This document shows positions 7,261-16,049 of a stretch of 64,000 nt of DNA, piece by piece. Source of the stretch: Pseudalkalibacillus sp051842935 (GTDB lineage Bacteria; Bacillota; Bacilli; Bacillales; Fictibacillaceae); the NCBI RefSeq assembly GCF_051842935.1, contig NZ_JBPXRR010000001.1, positions 1,364,001 through 1,428,000 of the forward strand, given 5' to 3'. Position 1 is the first letter of the stretch, and each line of letters starts with the position of its first letter. Made by a program: the position numbers and the translations under genes. The notes under the pieces are model-generated. The model saw nothing but the letters and a program-made list of their open reading frames with translations. It was not told the DNA's origin and searched no databases.

Positions 7261-8856
7261 ATGAAGATCAACCCGTTCAATACACCTCTTCCCATTCCGA
7301 AAATACAGAGACCTTTGTATGTGAAAGAAGGGGTTGCCTATTATGAAGTGACCATGAAACAAATGTATCAAAAGCTTCATAAAGACTTACCAGATACTGT
7401 CATTTGGGGGTATCAAGGGATTTATCCTGGTCCTACATTGGAAGTGAAACGGAATCAGAAGATTCGAGTAAGATGGATGAATGATTTGCCGGCTGAACAT
7501 ATCCTACCACTTGATCACACTGTCCATGGTGCTGGAGTACAGGTTCCCGATGTTCGCACCGTCGTCCATTTGCACGGAGCGCGTGTAAAACCGGACAGTG
7601 ATGGATACCCGGACGCCTGGTTTACGAAAAATTATCAGGTGGTTGGATCTTTTTTTGAACAAGACACATATGAGTACCCGAATGACATGGAAGCGACGAT
7701 GCTCTGGTATCATGATCACGCAATCGGCATAACGCGCCTGAACATTTATGCTGGGTTAGCAGGAATGTATATCATAAGAGATGAACATGAGGAACAATTG
7801 AACCTCCCTAAAGGAGCGTTTGAGATTCCATTGCTGATTCAAGATCGATCGTTCAATCCCGATGGAACATTTTATTATCCTGCGAAGCCCGATAATATGA
7901 CGACACCCGTCTATCCATCGGTTGTACCGGAATTCTTCGGTAACACCAATCTTGTTAATGGAGTCGTATGGCCTTATTTAGAGCTTGAACCAAGAAAATA
8001 TCGTTTCAGATTGGTGAACGGATCAAACGCAAGATTTTACCGGATTTCCTTGAGCAACCAACAGTCTTTTTACCAGATTGGAACTGATGGGGGACTTAGA
8101 GAAGAACCTCTGGAATTGAAAAGTTTCTTACTCGCACCCGGGGAGAGGATTGATCTGATCGTTGATTTTTCGGATTTGAAAGGGCAGACGATCGTATTGA
8201 GGAATAAGGCACCAGCGCCTTTTCCGGATGGCGAACTGCCAGATCCGTCAACGACCGGGCAAATCATGGCTTTTAAGGTGACGAAACCTCTCACTGAAAA
8301 GGACACATCTGTGATACCGAAAACATTGAATAAGATCAAATACTACAATGAAAACCAAGCGTCCATCATCCGACCTTTGACTTTAGTTCACCGAGAGGAT
8401 GCTTACGGTCGACCAATCATGTTATTGGATGACCTTAGATGGGACGATCCGATAACGGAGAACCCTGAGTTAGGGGCAATTGAAATTTGGAGCCTCATCA
8501 ATATCAGCGACGACACACATCCGATTCATCTCCACCTCATCCAGTTTCAAATCTTGGATCGGCAATCGTTTGATGTCGATTATTTTAACGAAACGGGAAA
8601 CTTGAAATACACAGGTGATCGAAGGGGACCTGAACCATACGAAAAGGGCTGGAAAGACATCGTAAGTGCGAACCCAGGTGAGGTTACACGTATCATCGGA
8701 AAATTCCAACCTTATACAGGCCGGTATGTATGGCACTGTCACATGCTCGAACACGAGGATCAAGAGATGATGCGGCCGTACGAAGTCATCCCGAAACAAA
8801 GTCGTCTTCACCAGCTTTTCAAAAGAATACGATACAAAAGAAAGAAGGATGAATAA
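7261..8856 (+). CDS. cotA: Multicopper oxidase, CotA-type spore coat laccase
   Basis: A 531-residue three-cupredoxin-domain oxidase; B. subtilis CotA is about 513. Copper sites are visible: VVHLHGARV and WYHDHAIG (type 2/3), THPIHLHLIQF (type 1 His plus type 3), and VWHCHMLEHEDQEMM, where Cys bridges type 1 and type 3 and Met is the axial type 1 ligand. No signal peptide, as expected for a coat protein made in the mother cell. In B. subtilis CotA oxidises phenolics and makes a brown coat pigment. CTAGGAGGGGTACC precedes the ATG. The upstream region has a CATACATA element that weakly resembles a SigK -10, not convincing. The gene ends inside the hairpin at 8840-8882. Confidence 0.95.
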   Translation: MKINPFNTPLPIPKIQRPLYVKEGVAYYEVTMKQMYQKLHKDLPDTVIWGYQGIYPGPTLEVKRNQKIRVRWMNDLPAEHILPLDHTVHGAGVQVPDVRTVVHLHGARVKPDSDGYPDAWFTKNYQVVGSFFEQDTYEYPNDMEATMLWYHDHAIGITRLNIYAGLAGMYIIRDEHEEQLNLPKGAFEIPLLIQDRSFNPDGTFYYPAKPDNMTTPVYPSVVPEFFGNTNLVNGVVWPYLELEPRKYRFRLVNGSNARFYRISLSNQQSFYQIGTDGGLREEPLELKSFLLAPGERIDLIVDFSDLKGQTIVLRNKAPAPFPDGELPDPSTTGQIMAFKVTKPLTEKDTSVIPKTLNKIKYYNENQASIIRPLTLVHREDAYGRPIMLLDDLRWDDPITENPELGAIEIWSLINISDDTHPIHLHLIQFQILDRQSFDVDYFNETGNLKYTGDRRGPEPYEKGWKDIVSANPGEVTRIIGKFQPYTGRYVWHCHMLEHEDQEMMRPYEVIPKQSRLHQLFKRIRYKRKKDE

Positions 8857-8882
8857 CCTGTATTCATCCTTCTTTCGGGTTT
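8840..8882. terminator. Bidirectional terminator overlapping two gene ends
   Basis: A 16-bp stem (8840-8855 with 8861-8876, loop ACCTG) followed by CGGGTTTTCTTTT. The left arm contains the end of cotA and the right arm the end of the convergent membrane-protein gene. Confidence 0.8.
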
Positions 8883-9286
8883 TCTTTTATGAAATGTCCG
8901 GATCCTAACCAAGCGGACAAGGCAAATATGAGATAGATGGCCTGTGTTGCAAAGTTTCCTTGTAGAACGAGCTGCAAACCGACTCCGATACCGAGGGATG
9001 GGATGACGATGAGCAGGGTGCGCATGATCCGTTCGAAACCTTTGTTTCTCGGTAGTGGCCAAATCCGAGAAAAGATGACCCCTAACGCTACTCCTAATGC
9101 GGATACAATGATGATTTGAAATATGACGGTAGGTGTCGGGAATGGCCAATCTGCGATGTAATGTCCAAGCAGATAAAAAATCTCCAGGAAAAGAGCGATT
9201 CCAAGTGCTTTCTTGATCACTTTCAAATCCAGATAAGGTTGAAACATATATAACGCAAGCGTAAGTAGTCCGAAGAAAACCGTCAT
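8864..9286 (-). CDS. Four-TM membrane protein, unknown function
   Basis: A 140-residue hydrophobic protein with about four transmembrane segments (near residues 1-18, 25-42, 50-72 and 88-125). The start ATG has GGAGGAAATGATT before it. I do not recognise a named family. It follows the symporter gene (9340-11025, same strand), but a hairpin at 9309-9336 lies between, so it may be transcribed separately or at reduced level. Whether it partners the symporter is unknown. Confidence 0.7.
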   Translation of the reverse strand: MTVFFGLLTLALYMFQPYLDLKVIKKALGIALFLEIFYLLGHYIADWPFPTPTVIFQIIIVSALGVALGVIFSRIWPLPRNKGFERIMRTLLIVIPSLGIGVGLQLVLQGNFATQAIYLIFALSAWLGSGHFIKENPKEG

Positions 9287-9308
9287 AAATCATTTCCTCC
9301 TCGATATG

Positions 9309-9336
9309 TAAAAAGGGGGGAAGATTCTCCCCCAAT
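9309..9336 (-). terminator. Terminator after the symporter gene
   Basis: Read on the minus strand: GGGGGAGAATCTTCCCCCC followed by TTTTTA, a short GC-rich stem just after the symporter stop. Confidence 0.65.
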
Positions 9337-9339
9337 TGT

Positions 9340-11025
9340 TCAACCTGTCTTGTCCATCACCTTCGGTACGCGGATATCTTCCACCATTTGTTGAATGTCT
9401 TCTGGTGGTGCTGCTGTCCTTCGTGAAACGATGAAAGAGATGATGAAATTCAACAATGCACCGACTACTCCGATTCCTTGAGCGTTGATGCCAAAGAAAC
9501 TTTCCAGAACAGGTGCGTCTGTACCGAAGATTTGAGGTGAGCGCATCAAAAGGATCATGATAACAGTAAAGGCTAGACCCACTGAAATTCCCCAAATCGC
9601 TCCTTCACGATTCATCCGTCGATCGAAGATGCCTAGTAATATTGCAGGGAATAAGCTGGCTGCCGCTAACCCGAAGGCGAATGCGACCACTTCGCCAACA
9701 AATCCTGGTGGGTTGATGCCGAAATAACCAGCAACGATAACAGCCAAAAAAATCATCAGTCGACCGACTTTCAAACGCTGTTCCTCACTTGCATTCGGCC
9801 TGTAGATTCTGAAATAAATATCATGGGAAACTGCGCTGGACATGGCCAGCAATAAACCTGATGCGGTGGATAAAGCAGCCGCTAGACCTCCTGCTGCTAC
9901 CAGCGCGATAACGATTGGAGCAAGACCAGCTACTTCCGGAGTAGATAGCACAATGATATCCCGGTCAATAGTCACTTCATTCGTTGCTTCATTGGATGAG
10001 AAGGCTAGAACGCCGTCTCCATTTTTATCATCAAGCGTCAGTAACCCCGTTTCTTCCCACTTCGAGACCCATGCTGTTTCACGAACTTCGTTGATCGGTT
10101 GATCGTTAAAACTGTTGATTAGATTATATTTTGCAAAAACACCTATCGCGGGTGCTGTTGTATAGAGCAATGCGATGAATAGCAATGCCCATCCAGCAGA
10201 CCATCTTGCTGCACGGACGTTTTTGACTGTATAAAATCGGATGATGACGTGAGGTAAACCAGCCGTTCCAATCATAAGCGCCAGTGTGACCGCAAATACA
10301 TTGAGAGCGGACATGTTCTGGAATGGAGCTAAATATTCCTTCAGTCCCAGTTCAACCTGTAGGACACTCAATTCTTTCGCAATATCACTGAATGTCAAAG
10401 CCAATTGAGGTACAGGGTTTCCTGTCAATTTGAACGAGATGGCAACTGCTGGAATCAGGAAAGCGACAATCAGGATAGAATATTGGACGACCTGTGTCCA
10501 GGTGATTCCTTTCATTCCACCTAGTACGGCAAAAAATGCGACAATGGCCATTCCTATAAGTACGCCAATGACAATGTCCACTTGTAGATAACGGCTGAAT
10601 ACGATTCCGACACCACGCATCTGTCCCGCTACATATGTAAGTGAGATGAAGATTGTGGCTACTGCCGCAACCGCACGTGCACCATTGGAATAATAGCGGT
10701 CACCGATGAAATCCGGTACCGTATAGCGACCGAATTTACGCAGATACGGTGCTAAGAGGAGGGCAAGGAGTACATATCCCCCTGTCCAGCCCATCAAATA
10801 GATGGTGCCGTCATACCCTAGGAATGAGATCAGACCTGCCATCGAGATGAACGATGCAGCTGACATCCAGTCCGCAGCAATTGCAGCTCCATTCGCGACT
10901 GCCGGAATGTCATTTCCAGCCACGAAGAAATTGCTCGTATCTTTCACTTTTGAGCGCCACCCGATATAGAGGTAGATGGCGAAGGTAAGAACGACGAGCG
11001 TCAAGGTAAGGGTTTCTACACTCAT
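9340..11025 (-). CDS. Sodium:solute symporter, ActP/YwcA-like
   Basis: A 561-residue sodium:solute symporter family (SSF) transporter with about 13 transmembrane segments. The SSF core is clear: NGAAIAADWMSAASFISMAG in TM2-3 and GTAGLPHVIIRFYTV, both typical of acetate permease ActP and B. subtilis YwcA. It most likely imports acetate or a short monocarboxylate with sodium. An extracellular loop near residues 320-355 contains DDKNGDGVLAF, a Ca-binding EF-hand-like DxNxDG pattern. It overlaps the DUF485 gene by 4 nt (ATGA), giving an obligate two-gene operon as in ywcB-ywcA. Substrate is inferred from family. Confidence 0.93.
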   Translation of the reverse strand: MSVETLTLTLVVLTFAIYLYIGWRSKVKDTSNFFVAGNDIPAVANGAAIAADWMSAASFISMAGLISFLGYDGTIYLMGWTGGYVLLALLLAPYLRKFGRYTVPDFIGDRYYSNGARAVAAVATIFISLTYVAGQMRGVGIVFSRYLQVDIVIGVLIGMAIVAFFAVLGGMKGITWTQVVQYSILIVAFLIPAVAISFKLTGNPVPQLALTFSDIAKELSVLQVELGLKEYLAPFQNMSALNVFAVTLALMIGTAGLPHVIIRFYTVKNVRAARWSAGWALLFIALLYTTAPAIGVFAKYNLINSFNDQPINEVRETAWVSKWEETGLLTLDDKNGDGVLAFSSNEATNEVTIDRDIIVLSTPEVAGLAPIVIALVAAGGLAAALSTASGLLLAMSSAVSHDIYFRIYRPNASEEQRLKVGRLMIFLAVIVAGYFGINPPGFVGEVVAFAFGLAAASLFPAILLGIFDRRMNREGAIWGISVGLAFTVIMILLMRSPQIFGTDAPVLESFFGINAQGIGVVGALLNFIISFIVSRRTAAPPEDIQQMVEDIRVPKVMDKTG

Positions 11026-11339
11026 GTCGATACCCCCTTATCCTTCGTTTTCTTCTTCGTCAATATGACCTCCTGTACGTCATACTCTTCATCGAGCTTG
11101 TCCATCCGTTTAGCATAATAAAAAATCAAGATCAAAAAGATGATGATTGAACCTTGTTGTGCAAACCAAAAAGCCAATGGAACACCAAAGAACTGAACTT
11201 CACTGAGAGGTTTCGCAAGTATGATGGCAGCGACTAAGGAAACGAGTGCCCAAATGACGAGCAGCACCTTGATTAGACGAGTATTTTTCTTCCAATATTC
11301 ATGCTGCTTTTTTGTCATGTCTTGTTCGATGTCTTTCAT
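11022..11339 (-). CDS. DUF485 membrane protein, YwcB-like symporter partner
   Basis: A 105-residue protein with two transmembrane helices (about residues 22-43 and 53-76) and charged ends. DUF485 proteins (YjcH in E. coli, YwcB in B. subtilis) are almost always encoded directly before an ActP-type symporter, as here with a 4-nt overlap. A role in assembly or function of the symporter is assumed but not shown. Preceded by AGGAGG. Confidence 0.88.
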   Translation of the reverse strand: MKDIEQDMTKKQHEYWKKNTRLIKVLLVIWALVSLVAAIILAKPLSEVQFFGVPLAFWFAQQGSIIIFLILIFYYAKRMDKLDEEYDVQEVILTKKKTKDKGVST

Positions 11340-11684
11340 CTACTACACCTCCTGATCATGTTCCGTGACTAATTCGACAGATGGATGAAGGTTCATGGTC
11401 CTTGATGGATCACCACCTTTCAATACAAAGGTAATCTTCTATTTTCTTTCATCCAAAATTATACATTAAATGTTTGAATATTTTAAATTTTAAAACGAAA
11501 ATAGAACAAGATTGATAGGAATGAACTAATTAATACAACTCTAGTCGTATTCCTTTTCCGTGTTTGGTTAGATTTCATCTCTAAAATCAGCATTATCACC
11601 ATCTCTCGTTAATATAGTTAAAGTGTATAGACAATTCATAAGTACGAGAATTGTACGATTTTCGTAGAAAAGGAGAGGTGTCCA
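11340..11684. other. Divergent intergenic region (345 nt)
   Basis: It separates the symporter operon (-) from the fixABCX operon (+) and must hold both promoters. A minus-strand TATAAT-like box lies near 11459-11464 in an AT-rich stretch, but I cannot pair it with a good -35. I see no riboswitch, no terminator and no open reading frame worth calling. Confidence 0.5.
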
Positions 11685-12518
11685 ATGCTACATATCGTCG
11701 CTTGCATCAAGCAAGTGCCTGATACGAAAATCATCAAGATGAATCCTAAAACCAATACCATGGATCGGGCCAGTGCGCCGGCGATTTTGAACCCATATGA
11801 TGCTCATGCTGTGGAAGAGGCTGTCAGAATCAAGAAACGATATGGAGGTATCGTTTCTGTATTGACGATGGGACCGCCGCCAGCGGTCAAGGCCATCAAG
11901 AAATGTATTGAAATCGGAGCTGATGAAGGCTATATGATTTCTGACCGGAAATTTGCTGGTGCTGACACATTGGCAACGAGTTATGCTCTGACGAAAGCCA
12001 TTGAAAAGATTTCGAAAATCAGACCTGTCGACCTGGTCCTGTGTGGGAAGATGACCATCGACGGTGATACTGGACAAGTCGGTCCAGGAATCGCCAGGCG
12101 TTTGGATATTCCACCTTTGACCTCGGTCAAAAAGGTAGAGGTTATCAATAAAGACGAGGGATATGTCATCGTCCACCGTAAGATTGAAGATGGACATGAA
12201 GTCATCCAATCCAGTCTTCCTTGTCTCATGTCCGTAGAGAAAGAAATTAATGAAGTGCCTTATTCGCCTTTTCCGAATATGCTCAAAGCTGCACGATACG
12301 AACCACATATTTGGTCAGTCGATGATTTAGAAGAGGTGGACATTAAGCAATTAGGATTGAAGGGTTCTCCGACCATCGTAGCGAAAGTTTGGGCACCTCC
12401 TAAACCTGAAGGCGGTAAGATGCTTGAAGGAAATGCGGAAGAACAAGTGAATCAGCTTCTTTCTGTCGTTTTAGAGAAGAAAGAACTGTTCCGTTTGAAA
12501 GGAGGTTCTTCATCATGA
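11685..12518 (+). CDS. fixA: Electron transfer flavoprotein beta subunit (FixA-like)
   Basis: A 277-residue ETF beta subunit, longer than the roughly 255 of classical EtfB. Family stretches are visible: HIVACIKQVPDT at the start, NPYDAHAVEEAVRIK, and LCGKMTIDGDTGQVGPGIARRL, the AMP/FAD-binding signature. With FixB it forms a heterodimer carrying FAD and AMP or a second FAD. Being followed by fixC and fixX rather than an acyl-CoA dehydrogenase, it belongs to the FixABCX type. AAAGGAGAGGTGTCC precedes the ATG. First gene of the operon; fixB overlaps its end by 4 nt. Confidence 0.93.
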   Translation: MLHIVACIKQVPDTKIIKMNPKTNTMDRASAPAILNPYDAHAVEEAVRIKKRYGGIVSVLTMGPPPAVKAIKKCIEIGADEGYMISDRKFAGADTLATSYALTKAIEKISKIRPVDLVLCGKMTIDGDTGQVGPGIARRLDIPPLTSVKKVEVINKDEGYVIVHRKIEDGHEVIQSSLPCLMSVEKEINEVPYSPFPNMLKAARYEPHIWSVDDLEEVDIKQLGLKGSPTIVAKVWAPPKPEGGKMLEGNAEEQVNQLLSVVLEKKELFRLKGGSSS

Positions 12519-13549
12519 ATTTTGAAGACTACAGCGGTGTATGGGTGTTTTTGGAGGAAGATGGAGATTCGGTCGCTCCTGTTTCTCTTGAATTGTTAGG
12601 GGCTGGTAGAAGGCTGGCGGACAAACGAGGCGTTAAACTGGGCGGCATCATCATCGGGAATGATGTGAAGCATCTGTCGACCGTTGCGTTTGAATACGGG
12701 GCAGATGTCGTCTATGTCTATGATCAGGAGATTTTCACCCATTACAGGACCGAATCTTACATGAAGGCGTTGCTCCATTGTAGTGAAAAGCATAAACCAG
12801 AAATCATACTGTTTGGTGCAACTTCAACAGGAAAAGACCTTGCAAGCGCTGTCGCGACAGACTTACCAACGGGGCTGACTGCTGATACGACCGAGTTGGA
12901 TGTAGAGGAAGACACCGGGTTATTGCTCGCAAGTCGCCCTGCATTCGGTGGAAATATCATGGCAACGATTTTATGTAAAAAGTACCGACCTCAGATGGCG
13001 ACAGTCCGTCCGAAGGTGATGAAAGCACTAGAGCCTGAAGAAGGACGAGTTGGTGAGCTCGTCGAGGAATCGATAGACGTTAAGGAAGATGATATTCGTA
13101 CAAAAGTATTGGAAATCGTCAAAACGACGACAAAGAAAGTGCGAATTGATGAAGCCGATATCGTGGTGGCTGGTGGAAAAGGACTAGGAAGTGCAGAAGG
13201 ATTCAAGCTGATTCATCAATTAGCGAATACATTAGGCGGAGCAGTCGGAGCGAGCCGAGATGTCGTCGAAGCCGGTTGGATCGAGCACCACCATCAGGTC
13301 GGGCAGACAGGTGTTACCGTCACTCCGAAAATATATATAGCGGTCGGCATTTCAGGAGCGATCCAACACCTCGTCGGAATGAAAAATTCCGGTATGATCA
13401 TCGCCATCAATAAAGATCCGGATGCAGCCATATTTGAAGCTTGTCATTACGGAATAGTGGGAGATGCTTTTGAAATCCTCCCGTTAATGATCAAAGCGTT
13501 TGATCAGGAATTGTCCAGGAAGGAGGTCGACCATGCCAGAGAAGTTTGA
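12515..13549 (+). CDS. fixB: Electron transfer flavoprotein alpha subunit (FixB-like)
   Basis: A 344-residue ETF alpha subunit. The C-terminal FAD-binding domain is clear: ADIVVAGGKGLGSAEGFKLI, then GGAVGASRDVVEAGW, VGQTGVTVTPKIYIAVGISG and IQHLVGMKNSGMIIAINKDP, all standard EtfA motifs. It binds the electron-transferring FAD and passes electrons to FixC. Its start overlaps fixA (ATGA) with a strong AAAGGAGG site inside fixA, and its end overlaps fixC by 17 nt, so the subunits are probably made in fixed ratio. Confidence 0.94.
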   Translation: MNFEDYSGVWVFLEEDGDSVAPVSLELLGAGRRLADKRGVKLGGIIIGNDVKHLSTVAFEYGADVVYVYDQEIFTHYRTESYMKALLHCSEKHKPEIILFGATSTGKDLASAVATDLPTGLTADTTELDVEEDTGLLLASRPAFGGNIMATILCKKYRPQMATVRPKVMKALEPEEGRVGELVEESIDVKEDDIRTKVLEIVKTTTKKVRIDEADIVVAGGKGLGSAEGFKLIHQLANTLGGAVGASRDVVEAGWIEHHHQVGQTGVTVTPKIYIAVGISGAIQHLVGMKNSGMIIAINKDPDAAIFEACHYGIVGDAFEILPLMIKAFDQELSRKEVDHAREV

Positions 13550-14828
13550 TTGTATCATCGTCGGTGCAGGGCCAGCTGGAATTTCATGTGCTTTCGAACT
13601 AGCCAAAGGAGGAGCGAAGGTTCTTCTATTGGAAAGAGGCGAGTACCCTGGATCCAAAAACGTCATGGGCGGTGTCCTGTACAGAAAAATGATGGAGGAC
13701 GTCATTCCTGATTTCTATAAAGAAGCACCCCTTGAAAGACCGATTGTTGAACAACGGTTCATGATGATGGATAAGGAGTCTGCCGTCACTTTCGGATACA
13801 AAGGGATGGAATGGGGGCAAGAACCATATAACAACTTCACCGTCTTGCGTGCCAAGTTCGATCAATGGTTCGCATCGAAGGCGGTTGAACAAGGAGCTTT
13901 GTTAGTCAATGAAACCGTCGTAACTGAATGTATTGTTGAAAAAGGAAAGGTCATCGGCGTCAGGACCGATCGACCGGACGGAGACGTATTTGCTGATGTG
14001 GTCGTTTTAGCAGATGGTGTGAATTCACTTCTGGCAAAATCACTTGGCTTCCATAAAGAATACAAACCTGATGAAGTTGCACTCGCCACGATGGAAATCT
14101 TGAAGCTCGATAAGAAGATCATAGAAGACCGCTTCAATCTCGAACCGAATCAAGGCTGTACAATCGAATTGTTCGGAGATGCCACGAAAGGCATCCTGGG
14201 GACCGGTTTCCTATATACAAATAAAGATTCGTTAAGCATCGGTGTCGGAACGTTATTATCCGGATTGATCAAACATAAGATTAGACCATACGAATTATTG
14301 GATTACGTGAAAGGTCATCCGATGATCAGACCGTATCTGCAAGGGGGAGAGCAGCAAGAATATTTGGCCCACTTGATTCCAGAAGGCGGCTATAAATCAA
14401 TGGGGAAAGTCGTTGGTAATGGCGTCATCGTGGTTGGAGATGCTGCACAACTCGTGAACGCTATTCACCGTGAAGGATCGAACCTTGCGATGACTTCCGG
14501 AAGATATGCTGCTGAAACAGTCCTGGATGCAATGGAAAAAGAGGATTTTTCAGAGGGGACACTGGATCAGTACCGTGTGAAGCTGATGGCGAGCTTCGTC
14601 GGTCAAGATATGAAAAAGTACAAAGACTCCACTCATCATTTTGATAAATTCCCGCAATACTTCGACCAGTATATTCCTATGATGAATCGTGCTGCCAGTC
14701 AGATGTTCACAGTGGACGGTACGTCTAAATGGGAAAAGCAGAAGAAGATTTGGAAAGACATCGGATCTCCAAGGGAAAAGATCAAAATCGCCCGGGATAT
14801 GTACCGGGCATGGAAGGTGATGAAATAA
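13533..14828 (+). CDS. fixC: FixC, ETF:quinone oxidoreductase-like flavoprotein
   Basis: A 431-residue flavoprotein. It starts with the dinucleotide-binding fold DCIIVGAGPAGIS and ends its FAD domain with GVIVVGDAAQLVNAIHREGSNLAM. It is shorter than full ETF-QO because the FeS domain is a separate protein, FixX, next door. The family takes electrons from FixAB and hands them to quinone. The start at 13533 is set by AGGAAGGAGG. Overlaps fixB by 17 nt and shares one base with fixX (TAATG). Confidence 0.94.
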   Translation: MPEKFDCIIVGAGPAGISCAFELAKGGAKVLLLERGEYPGSKNVMGGVLYRKMMEDVIPDFYKEAPLERPIVEQRFMMMDKESAVTFGYKGMEWGQEPYNNFTVLRAKFDQWFASKAVEQGALLVNETVVTECIVEKGKVIGVRTDRPDGDVFADVVVLADGVNSLLAKSLGFHKEYKPDEVALATMEILKLDKKIIEDRFNLEPNQGCTIELFGDATKGILGTGFLYTNKDSLSIGVGTLLSGLIKHKIRPYELLDYVKGHPMIRPYLQGGEQQEYLAHLIPEGGYKSMGKVVGNGVIVVGDAAQLVNAIHREGSNLAMTSGRYAAETVLDAMEKEDFSEGTLDQYRVKLMASFVGQDMKKYKDSTHHFDKFPQYFDQYIPMMNRAASQMFTVDGTSKWEKQKKIWKDIGSPREKIKIARDMYRAWKVMK

Positions 14829-15124
14829 TGAGTGAGGAGAAGAAAACACAATCCATTGAAGAAAAGCAGTACCTCGTCCGATTCAACGCAGACACGAAGT
14901 CCCATCTTCATGTGAAGAATCCTGAAATCTGTATGACCGATTGTCCAGATAAGATCTGTACACTTTTTTGTCCGGCAGAAATTTATAAGTGGGAAGACAT
15001 CCGGATGCACATCGGATATGAAGGTTGTCATGAGTGTGGGAGCTGCCGAATCGGATGTCCACATGAAAACATCGACTGGGTCTACCCGAAAGGCGGTCAC
15101 GGGATCATCTTCAGGTTAGGTTAG
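14828..15124 (+). CDS. fixX: FixX ferredoxin-like protein
   Basis: A 98-residue ferredoxin-like partner of FixC. Cysteine clusters CMTDCPDKICTLFCP and CHECGSCRIGCP can bind a 4Fe-4S cluster. It completes a FixABCX complex, which in diazotrophs bifurcates NADH electrons to quinone and flavodoxin/ferredoxin. No nitrogenase genes are here, so the low-potential acceptor in this aerobe is unclear. The start at 14828 sits on the fixC stop; a longer in-frame extension upstream lies inside fixC and is not needed. Confidence 0.92.
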   Translation: MSEEKKTQSIEEKQYLVRFNADTKSHLHVKNPEICMTDCPDKICTLFCPAEIYKWEDIRMHIGYEGCHECGSCRIGCPHENIDWVYPKGGHGIIFRLG

Positions 15125-15134
15125 ATAAGGTTGG

Positions 15135-15168
15135 AGAGCTGGTTCAATAAGAACCAGCTCTTTTTTTC
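15135..15168 (+). terminator. Terminator of the fixABCX operon
   Basis: GAGCTGGTTC-AATAA-GAACCAGCTC (15136-15160) followed by seven T. A weaker second hairpin (ACACCT/AGGTGT) lies at 15183-15201. Confidence 0.9.
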
Positions 15169-15297
15169 TATCCATCAAAAAAACACCTCATCATAAGGTG
15201 TTGCCTTTTTATCAATCAGATACATATGTATTTGTTTATGTACACTATTTCACAAACCACTTCAAAAAGAGAGGAAGGTAGGCTTCATTCTCTTTTT

Positions 15298-15612
15298 TTA
15301 TTTAACAATCGTAACCAACTGATCTTCTTTCGCCATTTTCTCCAACTGACTCGTGTAGTCAATGGCTTTATGAATGGAAGAGAAACGTTCAGATACGAAG
15401 TAAGGAAGCTTATAATTGAATCCTCCACACTTTTTCGAAGGGAAGACGACCACGTTCCAATGGTAAGCCCCTGTATCTTTATCCATTTCACTACCCTCTA
15501 ATACAATCAACCAATGTGTACATGTCTCACAATCTACTGAACTACGATCAGATTCTCCGATGGTGATCAGAGCTCTCTGATAAAATTCACCGTAGTTCGG
15601 GACGTTCCTCAT
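15298..15612 (-). CDS. Conserved small protein, unknown function
   Basis: A 104-residue soluble protein with no signal peptide. The start is the ATG at 15612, preceded by GGGAGTGAGG; the frame continues upstream but without a ribosome-binding site. It contains a CETCTHWLIVLEGS stretch and several aromatic residues, with one CxxC pair that could bind metal. I do not recognise a family. It lies downstream of a tiny YjcZ-type gene on the same strand but behind a terminator. Confidence 0.6.
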   Translation of the reverse strand: MRNVPNYGEFYQRALITIGESDRSSVDCETCTHWLIVLEGSEMDKDTGAYHWNVVVFPSKKCGGFNYKLPYFVSERFSSIHKAIDYTSQLEKMAKEDQLVTIVK

Positions 15613-15705
15613 AGACCTCACTCCCTTGATATTAGAACTGAAAAATTGTCTTATAACAGTATATGTACGACCAAGACGAATGATTATAGAATTGTCAGAA
15701 AACAT

Positions 15706-15740
15706 ATAAAAAAATGAGATTGACAAACGTCAACCTCATC
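15706..15740 (-). terminator. Terminator of the YjcZ-like gene
   Basis: On the minus strand ATGAGGTTGAC-GTTT-GTCAATCTCAT (11 bp with one G-T pair), followed by a run of seven or more T. Confidence 0.85.
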
Positions 15741-15749
15741 TCATTCCAA

Positions 15750-15908
15750 TTAATAGAAGAACCCGCCGCCACCTCCGCAGCAGAATCCTCCTCGACGACG
15801 TCGAGTACCACCAACGCAAGCAGCTCCTACGATAATCAATAGGATGAACAAGATTACGAGAAGCGCAAAAGTTCTCCCACTGATTCCACCTACAGCATCA
15901 TCACTCAT
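15750..15908 (-). CDS. YjcZ-type sporulation peptide with Cys/Gly-rich tail
   Basis: A 52-residue protein. Its middle (FALLVILFILLIIVGAAC, about residues 14-31) is the hydrophobic core of the YjcZ family of tiny single-TM sporulation proteins. Unlike the usual 25-35-residue members, it has a tail with four arginines, a CC pair and a poly-Gly run ending GFFY. AAAGGAGG lies 9 nt before the ATG. Its own terminator follows, so it is monocistronic. Function of the family is unknown; forespore or coat location is inferred. Confidence 0.8.
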   Translation of the reverse strand: MSDDAVGGISGRTFALLVILFILLIIVGAACVGGTRRRRGGFCCGGGGGFFY

Positions 15909-16049
15909 ATTCAAAACCTCCTTTCATATCTACTATATGTGTATTGGATTCGATGTGGACAGGCTATCGAATAGCTACAAGAAAAATGGGCATATATTTT
16001 TTCATTTAATTCAGGAGCCTTTATAATGGTTGGCAAAGGAGATGATGTC

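Noticed and set aside
11688..12308. 206-codon minus-strand open frame opposite fixA
   Set aside because: Complementary shadow of a well-conserved ETF beta gene.
15226..15501. 91-codon plus-strand frame around 15.3 kb
   Set aside because: It overlaps the better supported minus-strand gene 15298-15612 and lacks a ribosome-binding site.
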